A DNA stretch of 64,000 bases from Gloeomargarita sp. SKYG116 (GTDB lineage Bacteria; Cyanobacteriota; Cyanobacteriia; Gloeomargaritales; Gloeomargaritaceae): NCBI GenBank assembly GCA_025056115.1, contig JANWVM010000002.1, forward strand, positions 18,524 to 82,523, given 5' to 3'. Positions 1-7,423 of this stretch are shown piece after piece. The notes beneath the pieces are model-generated. The model was not told the origin of the DNA. It ran no database searches and worked only from the letters and a program-made list of their open reading frames with translations. Numbering within the stretch: position 1 is the stretch's first letter; every line of letters starts with the position of its first letter. Made by a program: the position numbers and the translations under genes.

Positions 1-44
1 ACCAGCGCCAACGACAGTCCCAGAAAAAAGATTGCTTCAGCCAC
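1..44 (-). CDS. DUF948-like membrane protein, N-terminal fragment (runs off window)
   Basis: A GTG codon at 44-42 overlaps the stop of the YtxH-like gene (39-37) and opens a frame reading MAEAIFFLGLSLAL to the window edge. This is a hydrophobic N-terminus of the kind that starts DUF948 proteins. In cyanobacteria DUF948 and YtxH proteins are commonly neighbours, so the identity is inferred mainly from context. Only 14 residues are visible, too few for a firm family call. Confidence 0.5.
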   Translation of the reverse strand, partial: MAEAIFFLGLSLAL

Positions 45-342
45 GGTTTTGTTGCCGCTGATGTTCCTGTCGTCCCGCTTCCCACCCCGCCTGCACCGCC
101 AATTGGAAGCGAATCCAGTGGTCTTGCCACTGTTGCTGGAGCACGGCTGTCCACCGCTGGGCCTGGAGTTGCAAATTTCCGGAGACATCCGCCGTGAGTT
201 CGGGGAGGGCCGCCGCCGCCTTGCGCAAGAGTCGCCGGGTTTCCTGGCCGGAGCGCGGCGCTAACACCATGCCCGCCACTAGGCCGGTGACACCCCCAAT
301 CACCAACCCCCCTAAGAATGCGCCGGTTGGATTGCGACTCAT
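37..342 (-). CDS. YtxH domain-containing small protein
   Basis: A 101-residue protein. Its N-terminal glycine-rich hydrophobic segment (about residues 8-29: GAFLGGLVIGGVTGLVAGM) is followed directly by LAPRSGQETR, the signature of YtxH family proteins (a membrane anchor plus a short basic motif). The rest is helical and rich in Gln and Arg. YtxH proteins are small envelope-associated proteins of poorly defined function, often stress-linked. The gene overlaps the start of a DUF948-like gene downstream and lies just after the GTPase gene on the same strand, so the three probably form one transcription unit. Confidence 0.8.
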   Translation of the reverse strand: MSRNPTGAFLGGLVIGGVTGLVAGMVLAPRSGQETRRLLRKAAAALPELTADVSGNLQLQAQRWTAVLQQQWQDHWIRFQLAVQAGWEAGRQEHQRQQNRG

Positions 343-362
343 ACCATATCCCCACTCTGGCT

Positions 363-1577
363 TTACTGTAGCCCATGGGCGGGGGGGGAATGCAAATACC
401 GGCGTAAACGGGTTAACACCGCCCCCTGGTCAATCTCACCGAGCCATTGCTGAATTGTTGCGGCTGGACTGCCCGGCCCCCAGGTCTTGTCCTGCATCAA
501 GTACTGCCATCCCAACCGCCCCACCAGGTACGTCGCCAGACCTGCTAGCGCGCCTTGCCCTGCGGCAACCGCGACGTAGGGAAGCCAGGTCAGGCCAGAC
601 CCCACGGCGAAACTGCTTTTGAGTACACTGGCGCCAATCCCTAGCCCGCCCAAACTCCCCGCCATCAACTGGAGAAATTGCATGGCTTCCCCAGCACTGA
701 GGGACACGCCCGCCCGGCGCGCCAATCGCAGCAACAAGGCCCCATCCATCAGCGCCCCGACCAGCAAATCCACCCCAAATACCGGGTTAACAGCCACCGC
801 CAGCGCTTTCCGGGTACTGGCTCGCCAGATCAGCGCTTCGATTTGGGCTGGAGGCGCACTCAAAGGCGGTGCTTGCGCGGTGGTGCGCAGGGCGTTCAAG
901 GCTAAAAGTGCCGGCGCCAGTTGGGTTAATTCCTGGACCAAGCGCTGGCGTAAGGGTTCGACCTGGGGAGGCGCGGGTTGCCGGACGACAGTGCCCTGGA
1001 GCGTGCGTTGCCAGGTGGTCGGTTGCGCGGCGACGGGAATCACATCTTTGGGGTCCACCCAGCGAGCTAATTGACCGGATTGCCAGCGGGACAGCAACAG
1101 GGCTTGGGCGTCCGGGGGATATTGGTCCATTTTGTTGAGAACGACTATGACGGGTTTTCCCGCCCGCACCAGGCGCGACAGGATACCCAATTCTTCCCGG
1201 TTGGGGTCGCCGCTGAGCACCAGGAGGACCAGTTCCGCTCCCAAGGCCAAGGCCCACACCTGCTCGGCGGTTGTTTGCCCCACTTCGTCCAAGCCCGGCG
1301 TATCCACCAACTCGACCCTGACGTTTCCCAAGGACCATTGCACGGCTTGCGCCCCCTGGGTCACCCCATGCACCGCCCCTGTCGCAAACACCGGCTCTCC
1401 CACCAGAGCGTTGAGCAAGCTGGATTTGCCCCGCCCCACCAACCCCAGCACCACCACTTGTACCAACCCCTGGTCCAACCGCTGCCGGGCTGACCCGCTG
1501 CTGAGCGCCTGCGCCTGGGCATAACACCACGCCCCCTTTAACGCCGCCCAGTCCTGTACCGCTGTCACCGTCGCCAT
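363..1577 (-). CDS. Era/HSR1-like GTPase with DUF697 C-terminal domain
   Basis: The 404-residue product has a P-loop (GLVGRGKSS, about residues 45-53), a G3 motif DTPGLDE and a G4 motif NKMD, all in the N-terminal half, so it should bind and hydrolyse GTP. The C-terminal half contains Gly/Ala/Leu-rich hydrophobic stretches typical of DUF697, which follows HSR1-related GTPase domains in cyanobacterial proteins and suggests membrane association. I chose the ATG at 1577 (MATVTAVQDW); an in-frame ATG at 1625 would add 16 residues with no family resemblance and would run into the hli promoter region. The cellular target is unknown. It is divergent from hli. Confidence 0.85.
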   Translation of the reverse strand: MATVTAVQDWAALKGAWCYAQAQALSSGSARQRLDQGLVQVVVLGLVGRGKSSLLNALVGEPVFATGAVHGVTQGAQAVQWSLGNVRVELVDTPGLDEVGQTTAEQVWALALGAELVLLVLSGDPNREELGILSRLVRAGKPVIVVLNKMDQYPPDAQALLLSRWQSGQLARWVDPKDVIPVAAQPTTWQRTLQGTVVRQPAPPQVEPLRQRLVQELTQLAPALLALNALRTTAQAPPLSAPPAQIEALIWRASTRKALAVAVNPVFGVDLLVGALMDGALLLRLARRAGVSLSAGEAMQFLQLMAGSLGGLGIGASVLKSSFAVGSGLTWLPYVAVAAGQGALAGLATYLVGRLGWQYLMQDKTWGPGSPAATIQQWLGEIDQGAVLTRLRRYLHSPPAHGLQ

Positions 1578-1628
1578 CGGCCTTCCCCCACAAAATGTAA
1601 AATTTTGTTGCCGTTTGTCGGACATTTA

Positions 1629-1645
1629 GTTACATTTGTTAATGT
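1629..1645 (+). promoter_or_regulatory. Possible HLR1/RpaB-type box upstream of hli
   Basis: GTTACATT at 1629-1636 is followed by GTTAATGT at 1638-1645, a tandem pair close to the HLR1 consensus (two G/T-TTACA-W-W units), although the spacer is one base rather than two. HLR1 is the binding site of the cyanobacterial response regulator RpaB, which controls hli genes. The site lies about 20 bases upstream of the start codon, in the divergent region between the GTPase gene and hli. A similar pair, with the usual two-base spacer, precedes the second hli gene of the window. Confidence 0.4.
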
Positions 1646-1665
1646 CAGCCTTGTTGGAGGTGGTT

Positions 1666-1812
1666 ATGCAAGAGCAGCAAGCGCCCAAGTTTGGTTTTAC
1701 CAATTTTGCGGAAACCTGGAACGGTCGGTTGGCCATGTTGGGGTTTGTGATTGGCGTGGCGACCGAGTTGCTGACCGGCAAGGGGATTTTGGCCCAGTTG
1801 GGTTTGATGTAA
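1666..1812 (+). CDS. High-light-inducible protein (one-helix Hli/Scp)
   Basis: A 48-residue ORF starting at ATG 1666 with a strong Shine-Dalgarno sequence (TTGGAGG, about 1653-1659). It reads MQEQQAPKFGFTNFAETWNG and continues with the single chlorophyll-binding transmembrane helix (RLAMLGFVIGVATELLTGKG), ending in ILAQLGLM. The ExxNGRxAMxGF core is the LHC-superfamily helix found in all Hli/Scp proteins, which bind chlorophyll and carotenoid as dimers and protect photosystem II assembly intermediates. The length is normal for the family. It is divergent from the GTPase gene and preceded by a possible HLR1 box, suggesting RpaB and light-stress control. Confidence 0.93.
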   Translation: MQEQQAPKFGFTNFAETWNGRLAMLGFVIGVATELLTGKGILAQLGLM

Positions 1813-1925
1813 TTCCTGTTCCGTCAGTCCCGTTTTGATCTTCTCATAGACTTGAGCAGCCTGGGGTTTTCCTGGGCTTTTTCATGTTTTATCTTGGAAG
1901 TGAAGAAGCGGGTGCGGAGGGGAGT

Positions 1926-2213
1926 ATGGCCCTGATTCGCGTCGGTAGCCAAGTGTTCAACACGGACTACATCGTGCGGGTGCGCCTGTACGACAGCAAT
2001 TCCTTTAGCAATAACTGTGTGACGCTGCTGGTGGACGAGGGCGCGGGGGAATTCAACGGCGATGTCAACGGCATGAGCGGGCACTGGGGCTTGCAGTCCT
2101 ATTCTTTTTACAACGAGCAGGCGGACATGCTGCGGGGGTTTTTCACCAGTCCCGATTACGTGATTGACTTAACGGTGCCCCAACCGGTGGAAACGACAAC
2201 GGGAGCGGAGTAG
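1926..2213 (+). CDS. Conserved-looking small protein of unknown function
   Basis: A 95-residue protein starting MALIRVGSQVFNTDYIVRV at ATG 1926, with a good ribosome site (GCGGAGGGGAG) immediately upstream; an upstream in-frame start at 1884 has none. It looks soluble, beta-rich and acidic, with several Asn/Asp turns (SNSFSNNCVTLLVDEG, GDVNGMSGHW). Its stop (2211-2213) directly abuts the GTG start of ycf37, so the two are co-transcribed and probably translationally coupled. I do not recognise the family. The coupling to ycf37 and crr7 hints at a thylakoid-related role, which is inference only. Confidence 0.75.
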   Translation: MALIRVGSQVFNTDYIVRVRLYDSNSFSNNCVTLLVDEGAGEFNGDVNGMSGHWGLQSYSFYNEQADMLRGFFTSPDYVIDLTVPQPVETTTGAE

Positions 2214-2747
2214 GTGGACCTGGCGCTGCAAATTACCTATCTATTGGGCTTGTTGACGCTGCTGGGGGTGTCGGCGGTCCTGGTGGCGCGACAAGTGCTG
2301 AAAACGCGGGCGACGGAAACCCGGCTGACTGAATTGCAGCGGAAAGTGACAGCCGGCGAAGCCACCGCAGCGGACTACTACGAATTGGGGAGTATTTATC
2401 TGCGCAAAAAGCTCTACGTCCAATGCGTTAACCAGTTGCAAAAAGCCCTGAAAAACTGGGACGAAAATGACCCGGCGGGCCTGGCCAAAGTCTATAACGC
2501 GCTGGGGTTTGCCTATTTCAGTCAAGAACAATACGACCTGGCGATTCGCCAGTACCGGGAGGCGCTCAAATTGCAACCGGATTACGTGACAGCGCTGAAT
2601 AACCTGGGCCATGCCTATGAGAAAAAGAATTTGACCGCCCAGGCGCTGGAAGTCTATGAGCAGGTGTTGCACATCGCGCCGGATAACCCAACGGCCAAGC
2701 AACGGGCGGCTTCCTTGCGCAAACGTTTGACACCCACGCCGAGTTGA
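2214..2747 (+). CDS. ycf37: Ycf37-like TPR protein, photosystem I assembly/stability factor
   Basis: A 177-residue protein with a GTG start directly after the upstream stop. An N-terminal transmembrane helix (ITYLLGLLTLLGVSAVLVA) precedes about three TPR units, visible as YYELGSIYLRKKLYVQCVNQ, AKVYNALGFAYFSQEQYDLA and VTALNNLGHAYEKKNLTAQA. One N-terminal anchor plus three TPRs in roughly 175 residues is the architecture of Ycf37 (slr0171 in Synechocystis), a thylakoid protein needed for photosystem I assembly or stability. The identification rests on architecture and recalled similarity. The gene sits between an unknown small gene and a CRR7-like gene in an apparent operon ending in plsY. Confidence 0.8.
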   Translation: MDLALQITYLLGLLTLLGVSAVLVARQVLKTRATETRLTELQRKVTAGEATAADYYELGSIYLRKKLYVQCVNQLQKALKNWDENDPAGLAKVYNALGFAYFSQEQYDLAIRQYREALKLQPDYVTALNNLGHAYEKKNLTAQALEVYEQVLHIAPDNPTAKQRAASLRKRLTPTPS

Positions 2748-2754
2748 ACCTGCC

Positions 2755-3015
2755 ATGGCGGACCCCTTGCTGTACGAAGGTGAGCATTACGTGGTGTTGA
2801 CCCCCACCGCCCCCGAGGAACTGTGTACGGAAGCCGAGTTGCGGGAACGGCTCCAGCGCGTCCTAGACCAGATGCCGGAATTGACGCCGGAACTGGCGGT
2901 CTACCCAACCGTGGCCGAACGGGTGCAATATTTGTTGGACCGGGCCTGCCGGTTGGAGTGGGGCGAGGGGGAATTTATGGAATGGTATCTGGTGCGGTTG
3001 GAGAAGCGACGGTGA
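2755..3015 (+). CDS. CRR7-like protein (chlororespiratory reduction 7 family)
   Basis: An 86-residue protein starting MADPLLYEGEHYVVLTPTAP and ending FMEWYLVRLEKR. The start pattern (MADPL-Y-x-HYVVL), a helical middle with L-RL--VL and Q-YLLD-ACRLE, and a WY-VRLEK end match what I recall of the cyanobacterial CRR7 family, whose plant member is needed for NDH-1 complex assembly. The length agrees. The gene lies 7 bases after ycf37, and its stop overlaps the plsY start by one base, so it belongs to the same operon. Confidence 0.65.
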   Translation: MADPLLYEGEHYVVLTPTAPEELCTEAELRERLQRVLDQMPELTPELAVYPTVAERVQYLLDRACRLEWGEGEFMEWYLVRLEKRR

Positions 3016-3650
3016 TGGCGGTTAACCTGCTACTGCTGGTGCTGGCGTACCTGTGGGGGTCGTTGCCGCCAGGGTATATCGCCGGGCGCCTAGCCGGAAT
3101 TGACATTCGCCAGGTGGGGTCTGGCTCAACGGGAGCAACCAACGTCCTGCGCACGCTCGGGAAAGGACCAGCCCTGGTCGTGTTTGCAATTGACCTGCTC
3201 AAGGGTGTGGCGGCGATTCTCTGCGCTCGGTGGGTTTGGCAAACCTGGCCTGGATGGAACCCCGGCGATACGCGCCTGTGGTGGGAATTGGCTTATGCCC
3301 TGGCGGCCCTAGTCGGTCACAGCAAGTCTATCTGGATCAACTGGCAAGGCGGGAAATCGGTGGCGACAGGATTAGGGTTGCTTTTGTTATTTGCCTGGCC
3401 GGTGGCCCTGGGGGCGCTGGCGGTGTTTGTCCTGCTGGTGGCGACCGTGCGGATTGTCTCGCTCGGCTCCATCGCGGCCTGCTTGACGGCCAGTGGGTTG
3501 GCGTTGGTGCTGCCGATACCGTTGCCCTACCAGCTTTACGTCCTGCTAGGGAGCGTTTACATCATCTGGTGTCACCGCAGCAATATCCAACGGTTGCGCC
3601 AGGGCACCGAACCCCGCTTGGGAGCCGCTAAGCCGTCGGGAGGCGGGTGA
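3015..3650 (+). CDS. plsY: Glycerol-3-phosphate acyltransferase PlsY
   Basis: A 211-residue integral membrane protein with five or so hydrophobic helices. Diagnostic motifs are GSLPPGYIAGRL near the N-terminus, GSGSTGATNVLRTLG, and a central GHSKSIWINWQGGKSVATG, which correspond to the three conserved PlsY motifs. The enzyme transfers an acyl group from acyl-phosphate to glycerol-3-phosphate, the first step of membrane lipid synthesis. The chosen ATG at 3015 overlaps the preceding TGA (TGATG); the frame is open further upstream, but that part is the shadow of the CRR7-like gene. The 3' end overlaps the convergent glutaredoxin-like gene by 23 bases. Confidence 0.95.
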   Translation: MAVNLLLLVLAYLWGSLPPGYIAGRLAGIDIRQVGSGSTGATNVLRTLGKGPALVVFAIDLLKGVAAILCARWVWQTWPGWNPGDTRLWWELAYALAALVGHSKSIWINWQGGKSVATGLGLLLLFAWPVALGALAVFVLLVATVRIVSLGSIAACLTASGLALVLPIPLPYQLYVLLGSVYIIWCHRSNIQRLRQGTEPRLGAAKPSGGG

Positions 3651-3909
3651 ACCACTGCTGTAGGTAGGCTTGGCACTGGGCCGCAGAGAGACGGGGGGAC
3701 AGGCGGGGTAACCGCACTTCTCGGTCACCGTTGACCAAGGCCAGTACCGGGATTTCGTACTGATAGCGTTCCCACCAATCAGCGTTGGTCGTGATGTCGC
3801 GTTCTTCCAGGTGAAACCAGCCCGGCGCAATGGCGGTCAATTTCTCTCGTAGTCCTGCGCACAGGTGGCAACCCGGTTTACTATAAAGCACGAGATGGGG
3901 CAATGTCAT
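3628..3909 (-). CDS. Glutaredoxin-like (DUF836) thiol-disulfide protein
   Basis: A 93-residue protein (MTLPHLVLYSKPGCHLCAGL) with a thioredoxin-fold start: a beta strand, then the C-H-L-C redox motif, then a helix. It also has the cis-proline region EIPVLALVNGD and a final helix. This matches the glutaredoxin-like DUF836 family. The partner is unknown. The ATG at 3909 was preferred over 3954, which would add 15 residues outside the fold. It is divergent from pyrB and convergent with plsY. Confidence 0.85.
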   Translation of the reverse strand: MTLPHLVLYSKPGCHLCAGLREKLTAIAPGWFHLEERDITTNADWWERYQYEIPVLALVNGDREVRLPRLSPRLSAAQCQAYLQQWFTRLPTA

Positions 3910-3965
3910 GGCGATCCGGTCAACGATAACCCATTTGGTATTGTACGGGCGCACCCGGCGACAAT

Positions 3966-4940
3966 ATGACCCTTAACCAATGGCAACGCCGGCATTTGCT
4001 GTCACTGGCGGATTTGGCCCCCTGGGAATACGACATCATCTTGCAAACCAGCGCCAGTTTTGCTGAAGTGCTCACCCGTCCCACCCCCAAAGTGCCGACA
4101 TTGCAGGGGAAAGTGGTGGCACTGATGTTTTTCGAGTCATCTACCCGCACCCGCAACAGCTTTGAACTGGCCGCCAAGCGCCTGTCTGCCGATACGCTGA
4201 ATTTCTCTCCTGGCACATCAGCGCTCAACAAGGGGGAGACCATCCTGGACACGGCCAAAACCCTGCTGGCCATGAACACCAACCTGATGGTGATCCGGCA
4301 TGCGGCTAGTGGCGTCCCCCAGCAAATTGCCCAGGAGTGCGACCGCCTGGGAACGAATGTGGGTGTGATCAACGCTGGCGATGGTCAACACGAGCATCCC
4401 ACCCAAGCGCTACTGGATTTATTCACCCTGTGCCAGCAATTGTCCGGTTCATCCCCGCAGCTGCAGGCGTTACAAAACCGCAAGGTCGTAATTGTGGGCG
4501 ACATTCTCCATTCGCGGGTGGCCCGTTCCAACATTTACAGCTTGCGCGCTGCTGGTGCGGATGTGCATTTGGCTGGCCCCCCCACGCTGGTGCCCCGAGA
4601 ACTGGAAGCTCTGGGAGTCCACGTGCATTGGGAATTGGACCCTGCCTTAAAAGACGCTGATTTTGTCATGGCCTTGCGGTTACAGACCGAACGGATGCAG
4701 CAGCATTTTTTGCCGACCTTGCGGGAGTATCATCGGGAGTATGGCATCACCCGTGAACGGTTAGCGCTCTGTCGTCCCCACGTCAAACTACTGCATCCTG
4801 GCCCAGTGAATCGAGGTGTGGAAGTCACATCGGATTTGGTCGATGACCCGCAGATCAGTTTGGTGCCGCACCAAGTGCAAAACGGCGTTGCCGTGCGCAT
4901 GGCGGTTTTGTATTTGCTTGGCACAGCGAAAATAACCTGA
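3966..4940 (+). CDS. pyrB: Aspartate carbamoyltransferase catalytic subunit
   Basis: A 324-residue protein of typical length for PyrB. It has the carbamoyl-phosphate-binding loop [13 protein letters not shown], the [17 protein letters not shown] segment, and the C-terminal [13 protein letters not shown] aspartate-binding loop. It catalyses carbamoyl phosphate plus L-aspartate to N-carbamoyl-L-aspartate, the first committed step of pyrimidine synthesis. No pyrI lies next to it. It appears to be transcribed alone, from the short region shared with the divergent DUF836 gene. Confidence 0.97.
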   Translation: MTLNQWQRRHLLSLADLAPWEYDIILQTSASFAEVLTRPTPKVPTLQGKVVALMFFESSTRTRNSFELAAKRLSADTLNFSPGTSALNKGETILDTAKTLLAMNTNLMVIRHAASGVPQQIAQECDRLGTNVGVINAGDGQHEHPTQALLDLFTLCQQLSGSSPQLQALQNRKVVIVGDILHSRVARSNIYSLRAAGADVHLAGPPTLVPRELEALGVHVHWELDPALKDADFVMALRLQTERMQQHFLPTLREYHREYGITRERLALCRPHVKLLHPGPVNRGVEVTSDLVDDPQISLVPHQVQNGVAVRMAVLYLLGTAKIT

Positions 4941-5033
4941 AGTTGGTCAGGGAAATGCCAGGAATCAACCCAGGGGATAACCAACCGAGAGAGAATCTCA
5001 GGAAATTGCGCACAACCACAACCGGAGCGTGAC

Positions 5034-5061
5034 TGGACGTGCAGCAATCGCGTAGTATAAT
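5034..5061 (+). promoter_or_regulatory. Sigma70-type promoter for the small membrane protein gene
   Basis: A consensus -10 box TATAAT at 5056-5061 with a weak -35 (TGGACG, 5034-5039) 16 bases upstream. Transcription would begin near 5068, leaving a leader of about 70 bases before the ATG at 5138. That leader ends in a purine-rich ribosome site (AAAGGGGGGAGGG). Confidence 0.55.
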
Positions 5062-5137
5062 GCCTTTACAGATACAGAACATTTCACGATTTCCAAAAGG
5101 GTAACAGGTCAGTTGCTGGTCAAAGGGGGGAGGGTCT

Positions 5138-5320
5138 ATGAATATTGCAGCAACCATCTTGTTAGTGATTTATCTCCTGGGAGCCTGGCGGTTTCTTGCT
5201 GGCTTTGATAAGACTTTCTACTCCAGCAATCGTTTTTGGTTAACCGTTCTGTGGCCCATCTTTTTTGCGTTTAGTGGCCGCTACCGCCAGGAATTTTTCA
5301 AGGCCCTGAAGGGTTCATAA
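5138..5320 (+). CDS. Small membrane protein of unknown function
   Basis: A 60-residue protein with two hydrophobic stretches (IAATILLVIYLLGAWRFLAG and FWLTVLWPIFFAFS), ending in a basic tail (GRYRQEFFKALKGS). A very strong Shine-Dalgarno sequence (GGGGGGAGGG) and a consensus -10 box upstream make expression likely. I recall similar uncharacterised small membrane proteins in other cyanobacteria but cannot assign a function. Confidence 0.75.
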   Translation: MNIAATILLVIYLLGAWRFLAGFDKTFYSSNRFWLTVLWPIFFAFSGRYRQEFFKALKGS

Positions 5321-5649
5321 CTCAACGGCACCTTCTTGTTATCAACAAATATGCCATAGCTTGTTTCTCTGGGGCCGTTTACTCACCTGCTGTGGCTCAA
5401 TGACTGTGGTTGTCCAGAGGGATAATCAAATAAGCACAGGGCTTCAGACTACGACCTAACAAAAATTGCCAGCTAGCGGTCGCAGGGGGTACCCCTTCAT
5501 CATCTCTGCATTCTCACTAGGAAATTCTCTACCAGCTTGCATAAATAGAAGTATCAGATGACCGGCCTAGAGATTGGGCTGTAAAACCATTTTTATGGAA
5601 TGCCATTGCTCGCTACAATGCAATATAAACTTGCGGCATCTATTCACTC
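5321..5649. other. Non-coding gap of 329 bases, no recognised feature
   Basis: This stretch, upstream of the tyrosine recombinase gene, is more AT-rich than its surroundings. I see no convincing ORF, no tRNA-like T-loop and no clear attachment-site repeat. It may carry the recombinase promoter, but no box is clear enough to mark. Confidence 0.5.
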
Positions 5650-6591
5650 ATGTCTCCCACTTTGCTGCCGGCCCATCCCGAACCATTGACTCCAGCAACA
5701 GCCCATCCCGTCTGGGTGTATTTGAGCCGTCTCAGCCCAGGTTCGCGCCGCACGCTGCTGGAAGCGCTGGAATTGATGGCCCGCTGGATGAGTCAATCCC
5801 AGTGGGGGGCGCTGGAATTTCCCTGGTGGCAATTGCGATATCCCCACACGACGGCGTTGCGGGCTTGGTTGGTGGAGCGGTACGCCCCGGCGACGGTCAA
5901 TAAACAACTAGCAGCGCTACGCGGGGTCCTGCGGGAATGCTGGCGCTTGGGATTGCTCTCGGCGGAAGACTATCACCGTACTGTAGATGTGCCGACGGTC
6001 AGGGGGCAACGGCTTTTGCGGGGACGGGTGGTCAGCGACGCCGAAATTAACGCCATTTTAACCCTATGCCAGCAAGAAAACAGTCCAGCGGGGTACCGGG
6101 ATGCGGCATTGTTTGCGCTACTGGTGGGGTCGGGAGTGCGGCGGGCGGAAGTCGTAGCGTTGGAACTGTCGGATTACGAACCGGCTACCCATCGTTTGCA
6201 TGTACGAGCCGGCAAGGGCAACAAAGACCGCTGGGTGTACCTAGCGCCAGGAGCAGAGGTGTGGCTGCAACGGTGGTTAGCGGTACGGGGACGGGAAGCG
6301 GGGCCGCTGTTGTGCCCGGTGAATCGCTGGGGCCAGGTGATTGTGCGCCGGATGACGGACCAGGCGGTGTTGCATATCCTGAGCAAACGGGCGCACCAGG
6401 CCGGTCTAGCAGCGTTTAGCCCCCACGATTTACGCCGGACATTTATTTCTAACTTGCTGGATGCAGGCGTGGATGTGGCCACTGTACAGAAACTGGCGGG
6501 TCATGCCCAGGTGCAAACGACGATTCGCTACGACCGGCGCGAGGAACAAACCAAGCAACTGGCGGTTGCTCGCCTGCGTATTCATCATTGA
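5650..6591 (+). CDS. Tyrosine recombinase/integrase (XerC/XerD-like)
   Basis: A 313-residue protein with an N-terminal SAM-like core-binding domain (about residues 20-110) and a C-terminal catalytic domain. The full catalytic set is visible: Arg164 (GSGVRRAEV), the beta-hairpin Lys in AGKGNKDR (188-194), His259 and Arg262 (SPHDLRRTF), His285 (KLAGHAQ) and Tyr294 (TTIRYDRR). It should break and rejoin DNA through a 3'-phosphotyrosine. Such proteins act in chromosome-dimer resolution or as element integrases; the surrounding accessory genes make either plausible. Its stop overlaps a possible TTG start of the next gene. Confidence 0.92.
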   Translation: MSPTLLPAHPEPLTPATAHPVWVYLSRLSPGSRRTLLEALELMARWMSQSQWGALEFPWWQLRYPHTTALRAWLVERYAPATVNKQLAALRGVLRECWRLGLLSAEDYHRTVDVPTVRGQRLLRGRVVSDAEINAILTLCQQENSPAGYRDAALFALLVGSGVRRAEVVALELSDYEPATHRLHVRAGKGNKDRWVYLAPGAEVWLQRWLAVRGREAGPLLCPVNRWGQVIVRRMTDQAVLHILSKRAHQAGLAAFSPHDLRRTFISNLLDAGVDVATVQKLAGHAQVQTTIRYDRREEQTKQLAVARLRIHH

Positions 6592-6641
6592 CTTATACTT
6601 ATATCAACTTGATAGATGAGTATTGGGCGAGAGGGTTGGCA

Positions 6642-7277
6642 ATGGCGTTGGTGCTACCGGCAGACCGGCGGTCATTCGGTCAGATTGAGCAGTTTTTGCA
6701 ACAGGATGAAATTGTGGCCTTGCCCATGGCAACAGTCTATGGCTTAGTGGCGAAGGGAACGTCTCCGGCAGCCGTAGCGAAATTGCGAGCTATAAAGCAT
6801 TTGCCTGCTCCCCAACCGTTAACCATTTTGACCAACAGTGTTGCTCATGCCGAAACCGTCGCCGCATTGACACCCGCAGCCCGGCAAATGCTCAGTCATT
6901 TTCCTTATCCCGTGACGATGATTGTGCCGGCAAAACCCCATCTCGACCCCCTGATTACGGATGGTTTTGCATCGGTTTTTCTCGCCTGCCCAGATGCTTT
7001 TATTGCGGAATTGGTGCAAGCATTGCCATTCTTTCTGGTGGCATTGAGCGCGCAAGTTGGTGAGACGGTATTCACAACATTTACCGATGTGCAGCGTTAT
7101 TTTGGGTCACAAGTAGCAGTAATTGTTGATGGGGGAAGCTGTCACTATCGCCACCGCAGTACGCTTGTGGATTTCACTGTACCCCAGCCCACCATTTTGA
7201 CCTATGGCGCAGTGTCAGTGGATGATTTGCGACCGATTTTGCCAGAGGTAGTGTTGCCGTCCCACTTGATGAAGTGA
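6642..7277 (+). CDS. TsaC/Sua5/YrdC-like protein with altered active site
   Basis: A 211-residue protein resembling threonylcarbamoyl-AMP synthases: it keeps the PMATVYGLVAKG loop (about 28-39), an IKHLPAPQPLTILT segment (51-64), SAQVGE (136-141) and the late STLVDF motif (173-178). In TsaC the ATP/threonine site uses a K-x-R pair and an S-x-N pair. Here the Lys (52) and Ser (136) remain, but Arg is Leu54 and Asn is Gln138. It may therefore not make threonylcarbamoyl-AMP and is better viewed as a YrdC-fold paralog. The start at 6642 (after GAGAGGG) is preferred; a TTG at 6588 overlapping the recombinase stop would add 18 atypical residues. Confidence 0.75.
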   Translation: MALVLPADRRSFGQIEQFLQQDEIVALPMATVYGLVAKGTSPAAVAKLRAIKHLPAPQPLTILTNSVAHAETVAALTPAARQMLSHFPYPVTMIVPAKPHLDPLITDGFASVFLACPDAFIAELVQALPFFLVALSAQVGETVFTTFTDVQRYFGSQVAVIVDGGSCHYRHRSTLVDFTVPQPTILTYGAVSVDDLRPILPEVVLPSHLMK

Positions 7278-7293
7278 AAATCGCTGGTACAAA

Positions 7294-7386
7294 TATAGCT
7301 AAACTTTTTTAGATGATTAGGAAAACCTAGGACAGAGCTGTGCCCTGCGACCCCAAGATATGGCAAGCAGAGATGGCTTGGCTATA
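7294..7386. repeat. Possible IS630-type MITE (93 bases)
   Basis: The stretch begins TATAGCTAAAC (7294-7304) and ends GCTTGGCTATA (7376-7386), giving imperfect terminal inverted repeats with 9 of 11 bases matched. The outer TATAGC and TA ends are the same as those of the IS630 element at 28.2-29.2 kb of this window. It contains no ORF and lies just upstream of a small gene that carries a nonsense codon. A chance match of short repeats cannot be excluded. Confidence 0.4.
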
Positions 7387-7423
7387 AATATAAAATTAAG
7401 AGAGATGCTACTGGTCTAAAATC

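Noticed and set aside
787..1593. 268-codon minus-strand ORF (Gly/Arg-rich)
   Set aside because: Out-of-frame shadow of the GTPase gene; no family resemblance and a low-complexity Gly/Arg composition typical of GC-rich shadow frames.
2823..3014. N-terminal extension of the plsY frame
   Set aside because: It overlaps the CRR7-like gene and lacks PlsY similarity; PlsY begins at MAVNLLLLV.
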